Origin: Edolisoma coerulescens
Lineage: Eukaryota; Chordata; Aves; Passeriformes; Campephagidae
Assembly: GCA_013397115.1 (NCBI GenBank)
Contig: VWZW01001293.1
Location: forward strand, 372,001-436,000
DNA: 64,000 nt
Direction of reading: 5' to 3'
Below the pieces are notes generated by a model, which saw nothing but the letters and a program-made list of their open reading frames with translations, was not told the DNA's origin and did no database searches. Below, piece by piece: positions 23,301 through 36,424 of the stretch. The position numbers and the translations under genes were made by a program. The stretch's first letter is position 1. Each line of letters opens with the position of its first letter.

Positions 23301-26300
23301 GATTTAAAATGAATGTGAAAAAATGACCATGTGAAAAATAGTAAGGGTGGGGAAAAAAAACCAACATTTCTTATGGGAACACAAACTCACTTCATGTTTA
23401 AAAGATTTTCATGAAGTTTATGTAAAGAAGAGAGCATGGCTTGGGAATTCTGCTGCACCCAATTTAGTAATGGCCAACTTTCAAGTCATTGTAAGGTGCA
23501 GTGATGGCTTCTGGACTAGTAAAGCTGAAAAGTGGCAGTCAGAGGTTGATTACAACTTTCTGATGGGAACCAGATAACCAGCCACTGCATCTTTGAGATG
23601 CACTTACAAAGTCTCTGACCTAAAGAACTGAAAATTTAATTATACCTCTGTATAATTAAATACACACCTCAGCTTAATGAGAGATTGTGGTGAAAGGATA
23701 CGGGGATATCAACATCCCTTAAAAGCATCCTTGTAGAAAACAAGCTTAGATATCTTTGAAAGATCATACTTAATCTCCTCAGAGAGTGAGGAACAGCTCA
23801 AAATTAGGTAAAGAAGCAAAATAAGAATGTAGAGTTTTAAATCCTGAGAATTATTTTAAAAATTAGATGTTTTATTTCTGGAAATTTTGGCTGAACAACT
23901 GCATTTCCTCTCTGCAATAATACCATATCCCATGCATTACCTCATCAAAGTCGATATAAAAAAGCCCTTATTTATACAGGGAACAGTTTCTCACAGCCTC
24001 CTAATGACCCATTCTTTGGGGTGTTTTAGCAATATGGAATTAGTTACATTTGGTAAGCAGCAATTTTATTACCATATAATGCAGATGGTTTTAGCTATTT
24101 CCCTTAAATGGGAAACTGATCATAAAACATACTAAAAAAAAAAACAAAACACAAACCCAAAAAGCTGGAACTACAGCATCTAAAGCAGTGAGGGCACAAT
24201 ATGCTTGCAAATTTTATGAGCAGTGTTATTTTAATCCTGGTATCTCAAGGCATTTTCAAGGTCTGTTCCCAAAACATTATGTCTATTATAACAACACTTC
24301 TTTTAGCCTCTTGTCTAATAAAAATATAATCCTTTTGGCAGCTGCCACAGATGCTCATTCTGCAGTGATTTTCTTTTCACTATCCATAAGGCCTGTGATG
24401 CCCACTTTGTAATATACTAATCAGTATGGATGAAGTCACATAGCCCAGACAATCAATTTTGTGTCTTGGCACAGTAAACTACATCCAAAATATACTGAAT
24501 TGTGAAATCCTTAGAATTTCAGTGTAATTGAACCGAATCTAATGGATACTGTGAAGAGCAGAGAGGCTTTTTATATTTAAAATTAACCCACCTCAGCTAC
24601 AGGTTACAAACCAGAATTCCCCACACTAAGAGGCCTGATAGGAGAAAGAAGGATTGAAATCTGCCTTCCTTATTTTACCTGAAATGATAGCTCACAGAGA
24701 CATCTCTAGACAACTCTGGGAGAAAGACAGCTATTATTTTAAGAGGCAAATGATAGAAATATCTCATTTCTATCTCATATAAATGATAGAAACTGAATGA
24801 CAGTGTAATGGGAAACAGAGTTGTCCAAGTAAGGGAATGGTACCCAGATAACCTTATTCTATTCCTTCCCATCTTCTACTTCTTTCAGCTGCTTAAATCA
24901 TTGTTTAGTCCCTCCAGCAAAAATGGTGCGAATAGAAATGATCAGATCTGAAAAACCCCTTCCCGTTCTTGAATTTTATTCTGAATAATTATTTTACTAA
25001 AAATCAAAGTCAGCAGTCCATTCCTCAGCTTCCTTGGGAATCAACTCTGTTCTACACTATTAAACATACTGCATTTCAGCAAAGCCTGTATGTCACTCTC
25101 TTCTCTCCTTGTTGTCCTATTTTTTTCTCTTCAAACAAATCCTTATTTTGGGTAACCCCTTATCTCTGAATCCTCATGTTTTAGTATCTGGGCTTCAACA
25201 TCAGTTAAAAGGGCAGGCACAGACTGCAGCACGGTTTGGTGTAATTTCTGTGCTGTAATCACCATCTAGGATTACTGTCCTTTTCAGGAACCATAACAGT
25301 GGCAAAGGAGGCTTTCCCAAGGGCTCTCGAAGAGTCAGTGCAGCAGCTGTCGGAGCTATTGTAGATCTGAAACGTAACCTCAAGTCAAGCAAACTTTTGA
25401 ATACATTGTCAATAAGTTCTACTTTAGGAACATAATCTGGACTTCTAGTTACAGCAAAATGTAGCAAATAAACACAGCTCTCCTAAGAAGGCTTAACCAA
25501 TCCAAGGTCTTTTATGCAAAGGCAGAATTCATTTTTATTTAGCATCTTATCCATTCTGCACTAATACAATGCAGAAATTTGATTGTCCTGGCCACAATAG
25601 TGAAAGCTTAGGAAAAAACATTGTAAGCTTACCAATTAAAGGAAGTCATCTGCCCAAAAAATGGTTTACACAGCTTTCAAAGGCCAGAATAATACCTTAT
25701 TCCACGTGCATGAGACTCAAAGCATTAGACTAATCACTGGAACTGAAACAGGGCTTTTTGGTTGGCAGAATTACTCCTTACAGCTGCTAGAACTTTAGTT
25801 TATCATCCTAGTTTTCTGCTGACTGGTAGCACCATCAGACAGCTGTACTCTAGTTCAGTAGGTTAGAAGATCATATCAGTCCAGTCTTCCTCCTGCAGAA
25901 CTGACTTCTAGATATGTGGGCAGGAGGAAAAGTTTGTCTTAGAGATACATTTCTTCTATGTTCCTCTAATGAGGCTAAAAATGTTTTGAAGGAAAAAAAA
26001 TTAATTCCTGAAAAATCTTTATGTAATTATCATAGCAATAAATTATTCCATTGTTTACATAAATGTCTGCTTTTCTACAGAGCTCTTATCGGCATGGATA
26101 TCTTTTACTTCAATGAATTCTATTGATCAGCTGTAAATAAATAGTAAATGCTACTGGACCAGTTAACCATTCTTTTATTCTTGCCTTACAAAAGGGCTGA
26201 TTTGCCCTTGCTGTATCACTACTTTTGCATCCCACTTTCCAACAAAGTTCCATTTCTCAGTATCCTCCTCTTTGGAACAAGTCTTGAATCACTTGTCCTG

Positions 26301-27374
26301 TGAGAAATATGGGAGAAACTCAAACGTCTTTGATTAGGAAGTTAGGCTTGGATCATAATCCTTATTTCAAAGAACCACGTAGAAAATGAAATATTGAAAC
26401 ACCAATTAATTTGAAGAAGGAAATATTTTACATTAGACTGATATTTGCACTTAGGTTAAAAATAGTGTTTTCTTTGAGAAGGTGCATCACACTAGGTCAG
26501 AAACCCTATCAACTAGAAACACCATCCTATGAGTAAGAAATTCAATTAAAAGGAGGCCTTGTTCTTAACCTGATATATTTCTAGCTAAGAAATCTTGCAG
26601 GATGTTTTTTGGTCATATCTTTTTTCTCCCCCTCAGCTGCTGTCTTTGCCTCAGTTGTGTACTGAAAATGCCAAACCAAAGGGCAAACCTGCAATTTCAT
26701 CATTCTCGTAAGATCTAAGCATGGCAGCTTCTGAAGGCCATTTTGAACAATGAATTTCCAAAGCAAGTCATGCAATTAATCATCTTCCTTGTATTACAAA
26801 GTAATTAACAGTAATTGGGAAGGCCATTCTAAATTACAGAAATCTGTCTCAGTCTAAAAAGAAAACTCACCTTGAAGCACAGCACTGATTAAAAAGAATT
26901 AAAGGAAAATCACTCTTAGGGAAGCATTTCTCAGTTAATCAGGCCCTCGGCTTGAAATTGCAACATTGTGGGCACCAAATTCCACGTCACCCTTCCCAGC
27001 AAGGTTCACAGCCAGGCTTGGCATCTGCACTGTGCCTGCCTTTCAAACTCCAGCCTTCTCAAAAGGGGACTCTTCAAATGAAGATGACTGTAAAATATGC
27101 TCAGAGAGGAGAACAGGATTCACGTGAAGTCCTAACCTTCCTCAGGGAAGCCAAGAGGTGGCAACCAGAACTGAAACATCCCAGTGTGCTAAGAATCCCT
27201 TGCTGCATATGAAAGAGTGAGCCCGTTTGTTTCTCTAGCATGAAAATACCTGGGATCTTCAAACAGATGAAGCAAGCCACCAAGAAATCCAGAAGGCATT
27301 GTTCTTAAAGCAAGCAGAAAGGAAAACCGGCTAGGAACGAAGACAAATAAGACATTTAAAGGTAACTTGGTTGG
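17354..27374. other. First-intron sequence, largely featureless
   Basis: Ten kilobases of AT-rich sequence without recognisable exons. The only items I can name are a short CR1 relic near 21690-21750 and homopolymer A-runs (about 23142-23158 and 24133-24145). A GC-richer patch near 22400-22700 has overlapping short frames but no identifiable product. I see nothing else to annotate. Confidence 0.6.
21690..21750 (-). mobile_element. Short degenerate CR1 relic
   Basis: The plus strand shows GTCACAGAATCA, AAAGGGACCGAC, AATCA and AGTCCAACTCC in the order expected of the reverse complement of the CR1 3' end (CACAGAATCA... GGGACC... ATCA... AGTCCAAC). The copy is old and short. Confidence 0.55.
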
Positions 27375-27796
27375 TGCTGCTGGGCAGGGCTGGCCCAGCA
27401 TCAGGGCTGTCCCTCCAACATTCCCCCAGCAGTGGGGTCCACCAGGGGACACAGCCAGGCCAGGGACCCAAACTGACCAAAGGGCTATTCCCGACCATGT
27501 GATGTTGACTCATACAAAACCCAAGAAAAGGAAGAGGAAGGGGGATCATTGATTATTTACCATGTGGGCCTTCCAAAACAACCACTTTGTGCTGGAGCTC
27601 TGCTTCCCTTGGATGTTGCTTGCTGATGGAAAGTATAGAATAAAATCTTTAAGCTTTTTCCTTTGCTTGTGCACATTCAGTCTTTACTTTTGCTTTAATA
27701 AACTGCTTTATCTCATCCTCCTTGTTTTCCAGCACATTTTCTCTACCCTGTCCAGCTGAGGAGCGATAGAGCAGCTTGGTGAGCATCCACCACACA
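27375..27796 (+). mobile_element. ERVL-type LTR A
   Basis: Passerine ERVL-like LTR wording on the plus strand: CAGGCCAGGGACCCAAACTG, CCAAAGGGCTATTCCCGACC, ATGTGATGT, CCATGTGGGCCTTCCAAAAC and AGAATAAAATCTTTAAGC (a polyadenylation-signal region), then CTGTCCAGCTGAGGAGCGAT and AGCATCCACCACA at the 3' end. No TATA box is obvious. No internal proviral sequence follows; a second LTR starts immediately downstream. The left edge is approximate and no target duplication is resolved. Confidence 0.7.
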
Positions 27797-27798
27797 GA

Positions 27799-28387
27799 TG
27801 TTGGGTTTGCCTGGCAAAGTCCTGGTAATGGGGGGGCTACAGGGGTGGCTTCTGTGAGGAGCTCCCAGAAGCCTCCCCCATGTCCAGCAGAGCCGATGCC
27901 AGCTGGCACTTGACCTGCCACTGGTCAAGGCTGGGCTCAGCAGAGATGGTGGTGACACCTTGGGGATAATGGATTTAAGAACAAAACAGAAGTTCTTGCA
28001 CAGCTGTAATTGAGTTCAGAGAAGAGTGGGGTGAGATGTGATGAACTGCCCTTAACCCCCATTCCCATCTCCTTGTGCTGCTGGGAGGGGAAGAGGGAGA
28101 GAATCGGGAAAAAAGTTAAGCCTGGGAAGAAGGGAGCTGTGGGGGGCAGGTGTTTTTAAGATTTGTTTTACTTCTCATTATCCTGTTCTTTGTTAATAAA
28201 TTCAATCCATTTCCCCAAGTCGAGTCTGGTTTTCCCATGACAGTGATGGGGGAGGGATCTCCCCCTGCCCCCATCTGAACTCTAGAGCCTTTCATTATCT
28301 TTTCTCTCCTCTGTCCAGCTGAGAAAGGCAGTGATAGAGAAGCTTTGGCGGCTGCCTGGCATCCAGCCAGGTAAAACTGACCACACA
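27799..28387 (+). mobile_element. ERVL-type LTR B, abutting LTR A
   Basis: It starts TGTTGGGTTTGCCTGGCAAA, then GGGGGGGCTACAGGGGTGGC, TTCCCCAAGTCGAGTCTGG, ATTATCTTTTCTCTCCTCTG, TCCAGCTGAGAAAGGCAGTG and CATCCAGCCAGGT, ending near ACCACACA. This order matches a passerine ERVL LTR family with a U5-like end homologous to that of LTR A. It appears internally shortened compared with longer family members I recall. An AATAAA lies near 28195. The right edge is uncertain by a few bases and no clean target duplication was found. Confidence 0.75.
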
Positions 28388-31300
28388 ACCCCACTCGACA
28401 GCAATACATTGACTTTTGAAGGTCTCTGACTGGCTGCTAAGTGCCTGAAATACAAAGAGATGCACTTAGGAAGAGACCTGTGGGGATATCAGCTCAATGA
28501 ACTAGAAACGAGCAGTTTCAATTGGACCGTCTCAATTGCAACTGTGTAACGCAGTCAGTTCCGGAGAATGTCCGTGTGAAGGACAAACAGCGTCTGCAAC
28601 TAAAACAATTAATTCAAAAATTGAGGGCAGTCGTATGGGTGTGACCACCCACAGACATCTTCCAACTTTCCGTGGGAAGAGAGTGATCAGCATGTTTTTG
28701 AAAGCAAATATTGCTATTAAAAAGGGATATCTCCCACAGAAGGAGAGGTTTTTGGAGCATATCAGTGCTTGAAAGTGGTGCCAGCTAACATGAGTAAAGT
28801 GTTTATTTTGTTGTTTGTCTTAGAGTTTGAAGGGAGCAAGAGCCAAGTGAGTTCAGCCTTCCTCCTAATAGGAGCACATCAGTGGCTCTCTGAGGCTGCT
28901 CACACGGAGCAAACACCAGAACCACCAGGAACTTTAGTGGAAACTTCCATTTTGGTCTCACAACCAGGTAAAAGCATCGAGATTATCCAGCTTTTCTCCA
29001 GCCAGGAAAGCAGCTGCATTGTGTTTCAATTCGCCTTTGTATCTGGAGCATGAAAAACATTCTGGAGAGGTTTGTTGTGCCCGAAGGAAAAGAAATAATC
29101 ACGAGCATTAAGTATTTATATTGCACCATATATATATTAATGCCACCTACTTTTACCACTAAAAGCCAAACTAAGGCTTTTTTGTTTTTAATAAAGTTTG
29201 TTATTGAAAATAAAAACTCTTTGTATATTCTGTATAATTCATATTGTTCTATCCTGCAAACATATGGCTCAGATTGCTCATTCGTATGAAGATAAATATG
29301 TTTATTCTCCCACTGACTAAGTGCTATGAGAAACTTAATTCACTCAAAACTTACCCATAATATAACTCAAAAAAAGAGTATTTAAATCCTTCAGAGCCTT
29401 CTTACTGGGGAAAGGTAATTGATAATTAAAGAGAGCTGCTTTTCATCAGGAAAATCAGCAGCTTTACAACAAAAAATAACTACTGGTGCAAACATTAGCA
29501 TTTTCTTCACTGTTACAAATATGATTCAGTTTGAACATGTGCATACAGGTAATTTCCATATATTTAAGCCCAGTCTGCAGACAGCACCCAACAGCCTGGA
29601 GTGGTACTTTATTATTCAGCTGTGCACTGGCTAAAAATTCTATCCAGTTGCTCAGCTCTTCACAAGCAACCAACAATCTGGGTCTAAAGCGTGCTAATCA
29701 GTGTAACAGAGTTATCTGATAACCACCACAGTGTGACATGCCACTGCAGGAACACCCTCCTCCCCTGCACAAGAACAGCTCTGGCACATGATTGCAATCC
29801 CTGAGCATCAATGCAATGCCCTCTGTTCTTTGCAGAGTAAGAGCCAGACCACCAAAACCACAAAGATCTTCCTTCTCTTAATGGACTTGGACCTCTTTGG
29901 TGTCTCACTCTTCTAAGATGAAGCTTTTTAAAGATAAAAATTACTCTGTCAATAATTACAAGCAGTATGACTTGTGCTCAAACACCACGAGTTTAACTTT
30001 TGGAGAACAAGTGATGTGAAAGCGATTCCCTTCGTTACTTGAAAGATTTCTGCTGTGTTTTCAGATAATGTATTTTCAGGCTTTCATCTTAAGCGACAAG
30101 AAATATTCTTGGATATTCTTTTTTCCTTGGAAGTGTTTCTGAAGGGTTTTAAACACTGACAGGTATATTCATAGTGCCTTAACAAAAAGACTCCCCATGT
30201 GTTGCGCAGCAGCTTGACTTCCACCCTTTGGATTTTACAAAGTTATCACATGACACATATATGACATCATATCATATGACATGTGATACATGACATCTTA
30301 GATATGACAATATGATTACAAAATCCTTAAGCTCCTTATCCTCATCTCCAAGGAACCCCCAAGAGACCAGGGCCTGGTCTGGAAGCCTCAAGGCTCTAGG
30401 AGAAGGGCAGTAGCTGGCAGCCTCTGTGGGGTCTGCTTGAGCTGATGGAAGGAGACACCCAAAGCCAGAACCCTTTGCTCCTCTGTCCAGCTGCCAATCC
30501 CACTTTTCCATTCTCACCTTCTCTACTACATGCCTACTCTGGGGCATATCCTATGTATGATGTCACATGTAATCTATGCATCACATAGATCATGTCCCTT
30601 TCAATCATTTTTGCACAAACAACTGAGGACAGTTAAAGCAGAAAAGTCTAAAGTGCCATTTCCATTTTAGTGCCAAGTACAGTGGAAGAAGAAACTTTCA
30701 GAGGCAAGTTTTCTTTAATTCAGTTAAACCTGGGAACGTTTCAAAATCTTTGGAATCAGTTTCTGTTCCCAGGTGTTGTTTCCATGGAGTATTCTGGCTT
30801 TGTCCAATACAGAATCCTTCTGGGTTGACCAAAAGGACTAACACAGTGATAACTGATTACAAAAATCATATATTATATAATGATCCATGGCAAATACAGT
30901 ATGTGATACATATACAACATGTGATAAATATAAATCATTATTATGAATAGCACATCTATAATATATATGATATGATATATGGCTTATTTATATGAGAGAG
31001 ATATATGAGATATCATATAACAGGACTTTTGGGGGGGAAGGGGGGAGGGAGAGATCCTTGTAAGAACATGTTCCACCAGACAAAGCTCACCTGTTTTCTG
31101 GATTTTTTGTGTATTTGAAGAAGGAACAGGTTTAGAAAAAAACAGATGAGTCACAACCGTGTGCAATCTTGAACAATCAGGAAAGCAATGATTTTCATTA
31201 CCACAATGCCCACTTCATGTGCAGCGAAAACTTTAAATATCATATAAATTCTCCACTTAATAGCTGGATTTTCTGCAATCTTCCTGGATTAAGCTACATT

Positions 31301-34300
31301 GTCTCAAAATACTAATTGTGACAAATCTCATTTTCAAACCTACTACAATATGTTCCAAAATCTATTCCAAAAGCCCTTTGACTGCCTTTCAGTAAAAATC
31401 ACCTATTAACTATGCTGAATCACACTGCTCTATATAAATGGAAGCAAGAATCTAATAAAAGATAAGATATTAATAAAAATGAGGAGTGGGAAGATGGATC
31501 AAAAACTGAGAAAGCCGCTTAGCAACGATAAGGGTGCAGGAATGAAAAGGATGCTCCACACAGGAAGCAAATTTATGCAAAACACAGGCTAGAGTACAAC
31601 TGAACAAGTATCTGCCTTTGAGTAATAAAAGAGCATTTCTTTCACATGCTTAGGAAAATGTACTTAGTTAAAAAACATTAGCACTTACTACTGGTAACTG
31701 GACTACCAGGTACGGGGCAGGTATTTTTGTACACTGTCACGGTTAAAAAGATTTTTCTGTCCTAAATACACTTCAAAATTAAAACCAGTCATGCAGAATG
31801 AAAACTCGAAGCCTGTTCCAATTATTTGAAGAGTCAATGTAGCTAAGGAAGAACGTAAGTGAAAACAGAAGAAGGGTGGTATTTTTTATTTCCATAGTAA
31901 TCATCATATAATACTTCATAATTGAGAAAAGTTTTAAGTCACTTTACAAATGACTTAGAAAGAATTCCTTGAGCACTTGGAACACTCAGTTTTGCTGCTC
32001 AGCATCCCAGATCTAAACAACCGATGTCTGTCTGCTGTGTTTTAGCCCACGTCTGTCCAATTGGTACCATGCAATGGGCACCTTTGTGTGATTTTCACTG
32101 ACATATCTTCTCCTCCCACTCTCTCACCTCCATAGAATTCGAAGGTTAAACAACCATGACCAATCAACGGCAACAACAGATTTTAGGAAACTTAAAGAAA
32201 GAAAGTATTAATATATTTAATGGATTACTAGTTAAACAATGCTGCACACACCTGTGAAGGGCCTTATTTGATAATGTCAAATGAAATGTCAGCCTTGCTA
32301 TTGTCCAGCAGTAGTGAATATACAAGGCTCGAGTTTTCTGGATACTAGAGCTCTGTTGTCCCATTCTCTTTCCTTGCCCAAGATCAACTTCATCAAAAGG
32401 ATGGGCTGAGTATTTATCCAATAATTGACACTAATAAGAGAGGGATGGTGGGAACAAAACTTCTGGATAAGCTCCCATTACCTAAAGCAGGAGCTGCCTA
32501 CTGGCCCATGATGATGGATTGATCACATGCGGTCACTCTTGTTTCCCATCTCTGGACACAGCCCTGTGAAGGGCCCAGCTCTGGGGGCAGACTGCTGCAC
32601 CCTGTGCTTCATTTCCAAAATCAAGCGCAGAAGGGTATTCTAGGAAGAGAAACAAAGCTAACCAAACCACGCCAAAATTGCACCAGGACAAGGAATCTGC
32701 TGTCCACTCAACACCTCTTGTAGAAGAGGAGGTGAGCGAAGGATCCCCAAGCAGAATTCCCCTGGCAGATACTCAGACATTCCTGGGACACCTGTCACCT
32801 ATCTTTAGAAACTTTCTGGAGCACACAGATCTGTATCTATGCTCAGTTTGGTGGAGAGGGGCTTTCCACGTACAAATCAATATGAACATCTCCACTTGGA
32901 AGACCAAGAAGGTGCTACTGACTGCACTGGGTGGAGAGAACTCCGTTGTGCAAGAAGACATCAAGTCCAAAGAGTCACGTCCTATCTACCAGCACAGGGC
33001 ACCAGCTGAGGGCGAGACAACTTTAAGAAACCTTATTTCTGGCAGCAGTGGATTGTCTTTTAGCCAAATGTGACAGAGAGGGTTGGCCTTATCATTACAG
33101 ATAAATAAGGAATACTGCACTGACAAGAGACCAGGGTAACACAGCAAGACCACTGGGAGATGCAGCCTTGAACTTTCTTGAGGAAATGAGGATGTGCCAA
33201 GTGAAGAAAATCCAACTATACACAGTGGACAGCAACCATGCAAAGAACCCAGACTGTTACCAGCAGAAGAAATCTGATGCTGTAAGTTGTCCGTGGACCT
33301 CTGCTGAACAGAGAGCTCAACAACTTCCTGCCACGTGAAGGACAGATGCAGGGACTACAAGAGGATTACATTCCTTAACAAGGGCACGTAAGAACCAGAG
33401 CTTGCATAACATCACTGAGAACCATGTCAGTAAGAGAACTAATTCAAAAGTGTTTTACTTCAGAGTTACGCACAAGGTTTTAGGAGAAGATAAGCAAGAC
33501 CATCAGCCTGAAATTAAACAGGCTGCTTACTATGTTTGTATTTGGCATACCCAAGCCAGCATGGTTAGCCAAATCGTGACCTCCAAACTTAAAGAAAAAG
33601 CACTTCACAGAAAGAAGTTAAACTGAGGTTCAAGAGCACTTTGCTTTTGCCATGGCAGAATACAGAATAAGTAAATGATCTGAGAAAGGTGTAGCACGTA
33701 ACGGAGGAGGAATTACCCATCACTGAGATTAACTAGTTGCTCACTAGCCAGGCCATTCCTGCATACATCAAATTGCTAACGCAGGGTCCAAGGACAATAT
33801 TAAGGTGATAACAGAACAGATCTCAAAAATTCAAGCACTCAGCAGTCTGTGCCTTAAGACACAGACCAAAGTTCTTCTGTCATACAACTGTTGGAATAAC
33901 CTGTACAAGCAGAGAGTGAATGCCCTTGCAGCAGAAAAGGAGGAAGAACTTAGATACTGGCTGAAATGAATCAATCAAGTGTGTAAAAAGAGAATGAGGG
34001 GTGGTAAAAACCTGGAGAGATAAATGACTCCAAGTATTCCCTGTATTTTAAGACAGCACAAGGTTATGTATAAAGCTGTTGGAAGCTCAGAATACCTTTA
34101 TGGTACTTATTAAGGAAATGTATTCCATAGATTACTTTCCCAGCAAAGAAGGCAAATAAAGAAAAAGCATAGATAATTTGATGATATAAAAGGTTAATAC
34201 TAGTAAAGCTTATGTCTTAACCTAAAAGAAATAACATGACTAAACATGAGTCTAAACAGCTCTAGAAAGAACTAGAATTCACTGAGTAAATCAAAGAATT

Positions 34301-35504
34301 AAGGTAAATTCCCCAAAAATAAAAACAACATTAATACCACATTTGCAAATGGAGGCACCTCAAATTGTTCTGGTGACCACAAAGATACTACAACAAAGGG
34401 TTATTGCAAAAATAACTCAATTCCCTTCAACAACTGATCTGAGTTGCTATTGTGTGTTGTTTATAATGTTCAGTGACTATTCTGTCTCCTCAAGATAAAC
34501 TCACGTGAGGAGTACCCAGATAACAGTCCTCGTAAGTACTTTGGCTGAGCACACTCTGTGATGCCACAACAACCCAAACTCTTCTGCAACACCAGTTGAA
34601 GTGAAACTTGCTTTCCCAAAGAGGTGCTGATTACCCTTCCTCTAGCCAAGGAGGGAGGGAAAATCCCTCAGCATCTCGTGACTCACTGAAAACATTGCCA
34701 GTTTCCACATGGACAAAACTTAAGGTTTATAGAGGAAGGAAGATTCGACAACCTCAAAGGTTTTTATTGTTGTTGGGTGAGGAGACACATCGGAAGAATC
34801 CTTTATATGAGGAACCTGACTACTGCATCCCTGAGAACACAGTTTTAAAGCAGTCTGAATGAACCTTGGGAATTTGATCATGTTGAAGGTCCCTTCTCTC
34901 AGCACGAAGGAGCCCAATTCCTACTGCTGACCAAAACACTGCACAGGGAGCAAAAACCAAGAGCCATTTCTGTCACAGAAACTTGAAATCTGTGCAAGAA
35001 ACACAGCACAAAACCAGAGTGGAAAAGAGCTTTAGTGCTGCCACCTGAGAAAAGCCAAACACGAGTGTCTCTGCTGTCAGTGGATCAAGTGCCGTGGTGT
35101 CACCCTGCCATCAAGATGCTGCTTCTAAGTTAATGGATTTCTGGTGAAGACCAACCTCTATCTCTTTTTTGTGATTCCAGGTCTCTTTTCCTGTCTTACT
35201 GCTGCCCTTGATGCTGAAAACTAGTAAGGTAGAGCTTCCACATTCCCAGTGTTACTACTCCTCTGTCAAGCTTTGCCCATTCAGTCCTTTAAAGACTCTG
35301 TGCCAGAAGGCAAAGAAATGCACAGGCTTAATGGAATTTCTTCACCAAGTTTATTTCAGAGAATTTAGGAGTTCCAATTCCTCAAAATTACGACAAGTCC
35401 CAAGGCACACTTTCCCTTGCACTGAGCTGACTCCCTCCTCAAAGCATCCACAGCTTGGAGAACACTTCTTTGCCTTCACCCAGCAATCATTCTATCAGGA
35501 ATCC
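28388..35504. other. First-intron sequence with an AT-rich dyad tract
   Basis: Mostly AT-rich intron. It includes the ATATGACAT-rich tract at 30240-31020 and a less AT-rich segment at about 32650-34110 with a 131-codon plus-strand open stretch (32678-33073) that matches nothing I recognise. That segment has the look of an eroded retroelement interior, but I cannot name it. No exons are seen. Confidence 0.5.
30240..31020. repeat. AT-rich, dyad-rich low-complexity tract in two blocks
   Basis: Two AT-rich blocks (about 30240-30310 and 30860-31020), plus a short related stretch near 30545-30590, are built from ATATGA, CATATC and ACATGTGATA words. Several are self-complementary, for example CATATGACATGTGATACATG. 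Unique-looking GC-balanced sequence lies between them. This could be a decayed microsatellite or sequence prone to form cruciforms. Confidence 0.5.
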
Positions 35505-36095
35505 TCACTGAGGAACTGGGGGATAAAATGGTAAATGGAATTCATGCTGGTAAATGCAAAGTAATGCAGGGAGGAAATCCCTTTCCCTCAGCACTGGGCA
35601 GGCTGTTGTATCTTAGACAGATAGGAAAATTATAATGAAATTATGCACATCAGTTCTATGCAGATAGTGATTTAGTACTCAGTAGGAGATAGAATTTCAG
35701 AAGCTGATGAGGAAAAAGAAAAGGGGGGAAAAGAAAAGCTCATTATATCATGGTATGTTTTTTCTACATCTCTAGAGCTGGAAAGGGATCAGGAATGACA
35801 AGGATAGTAAGAGGTGTAAAATGTTTTCTCTATGCAAAGCATTTGAACAGACTAGGAAGATTCAGCTGGGAAGGAATTTGATAGAAGTCTACAAAAATTT
35901 ACAAGCAGCATTGACAAACTGAATAGGCAGCAATCCTGCATCACTTCTCATAATACAAGAATTATCAGATAGCACTTTGAAAAACAACAAAAGGAGGTGG
36001 TTTTCCCACACAGCATGCAGTTAAACTGGATTTCTGTTTATGACAGAAGCTTACTTATCTTTCAAGAACAATTAGACAAATTCTATGGATAAAAC
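35505..36095 (+). mobile_element. Ancient degenerate CR1-like LINE 3' region
   Basis: Sense-strand blocks match the end of the CR1 reverse-transcriptase frame and its 3' flank. They are GAGGAACTGGGGGATAAAAT, GGTAAATGGAATTCATGCTG and TAAATGCAAAGTAATGCA near the left end. Later come TTCCCACACAGCATGCAGTT, AAACTGGATT and TTAGACAAATTCTATGGAT, in the order expected for sauropsid CR1 copies. The reading frame is broken many times. Its divergence is clearly higher than that of the other CR1 pieces here, so it is an old insertion. Confidence 0.7.
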
Positions 36096-36407
36096 CTCCC
36101 ACCAGCAGCTATTAAACACAAAACTGGGACTCTGATGCCAGACAGAATGTACCTGTGAGGCAGCCAGCCAGAAGCTGAGAGGGTATATCTGGAGAAAAAC
36201 AATTTCCCTATACTTAGATAAAAAAATACCTAGCCCAGCCAATATCAACAAGTGAGAAGGATGCTTAACCTGACCCAAACACCCACTCTTAAACCCTTCT
36301 CCTGTGTCACCTGACCAATCCAAGAGTCACACTGGTCATTAAATTGTTTCTAGGAGAGCAGTTATTCCCTTTTGCTGTCACAATGAAACAGGACTGAGAT
36401 CTCACCT

Positions 36408-36424
36408 TTTTTTTTTTTTTTTGA
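36408..36424. repeat. T homopolymer run
   Basis: A run of about 16-17 T, or a poly(A) on the minus strand. There is no recognisable retrosequence next to it. Confidence 0.7.
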
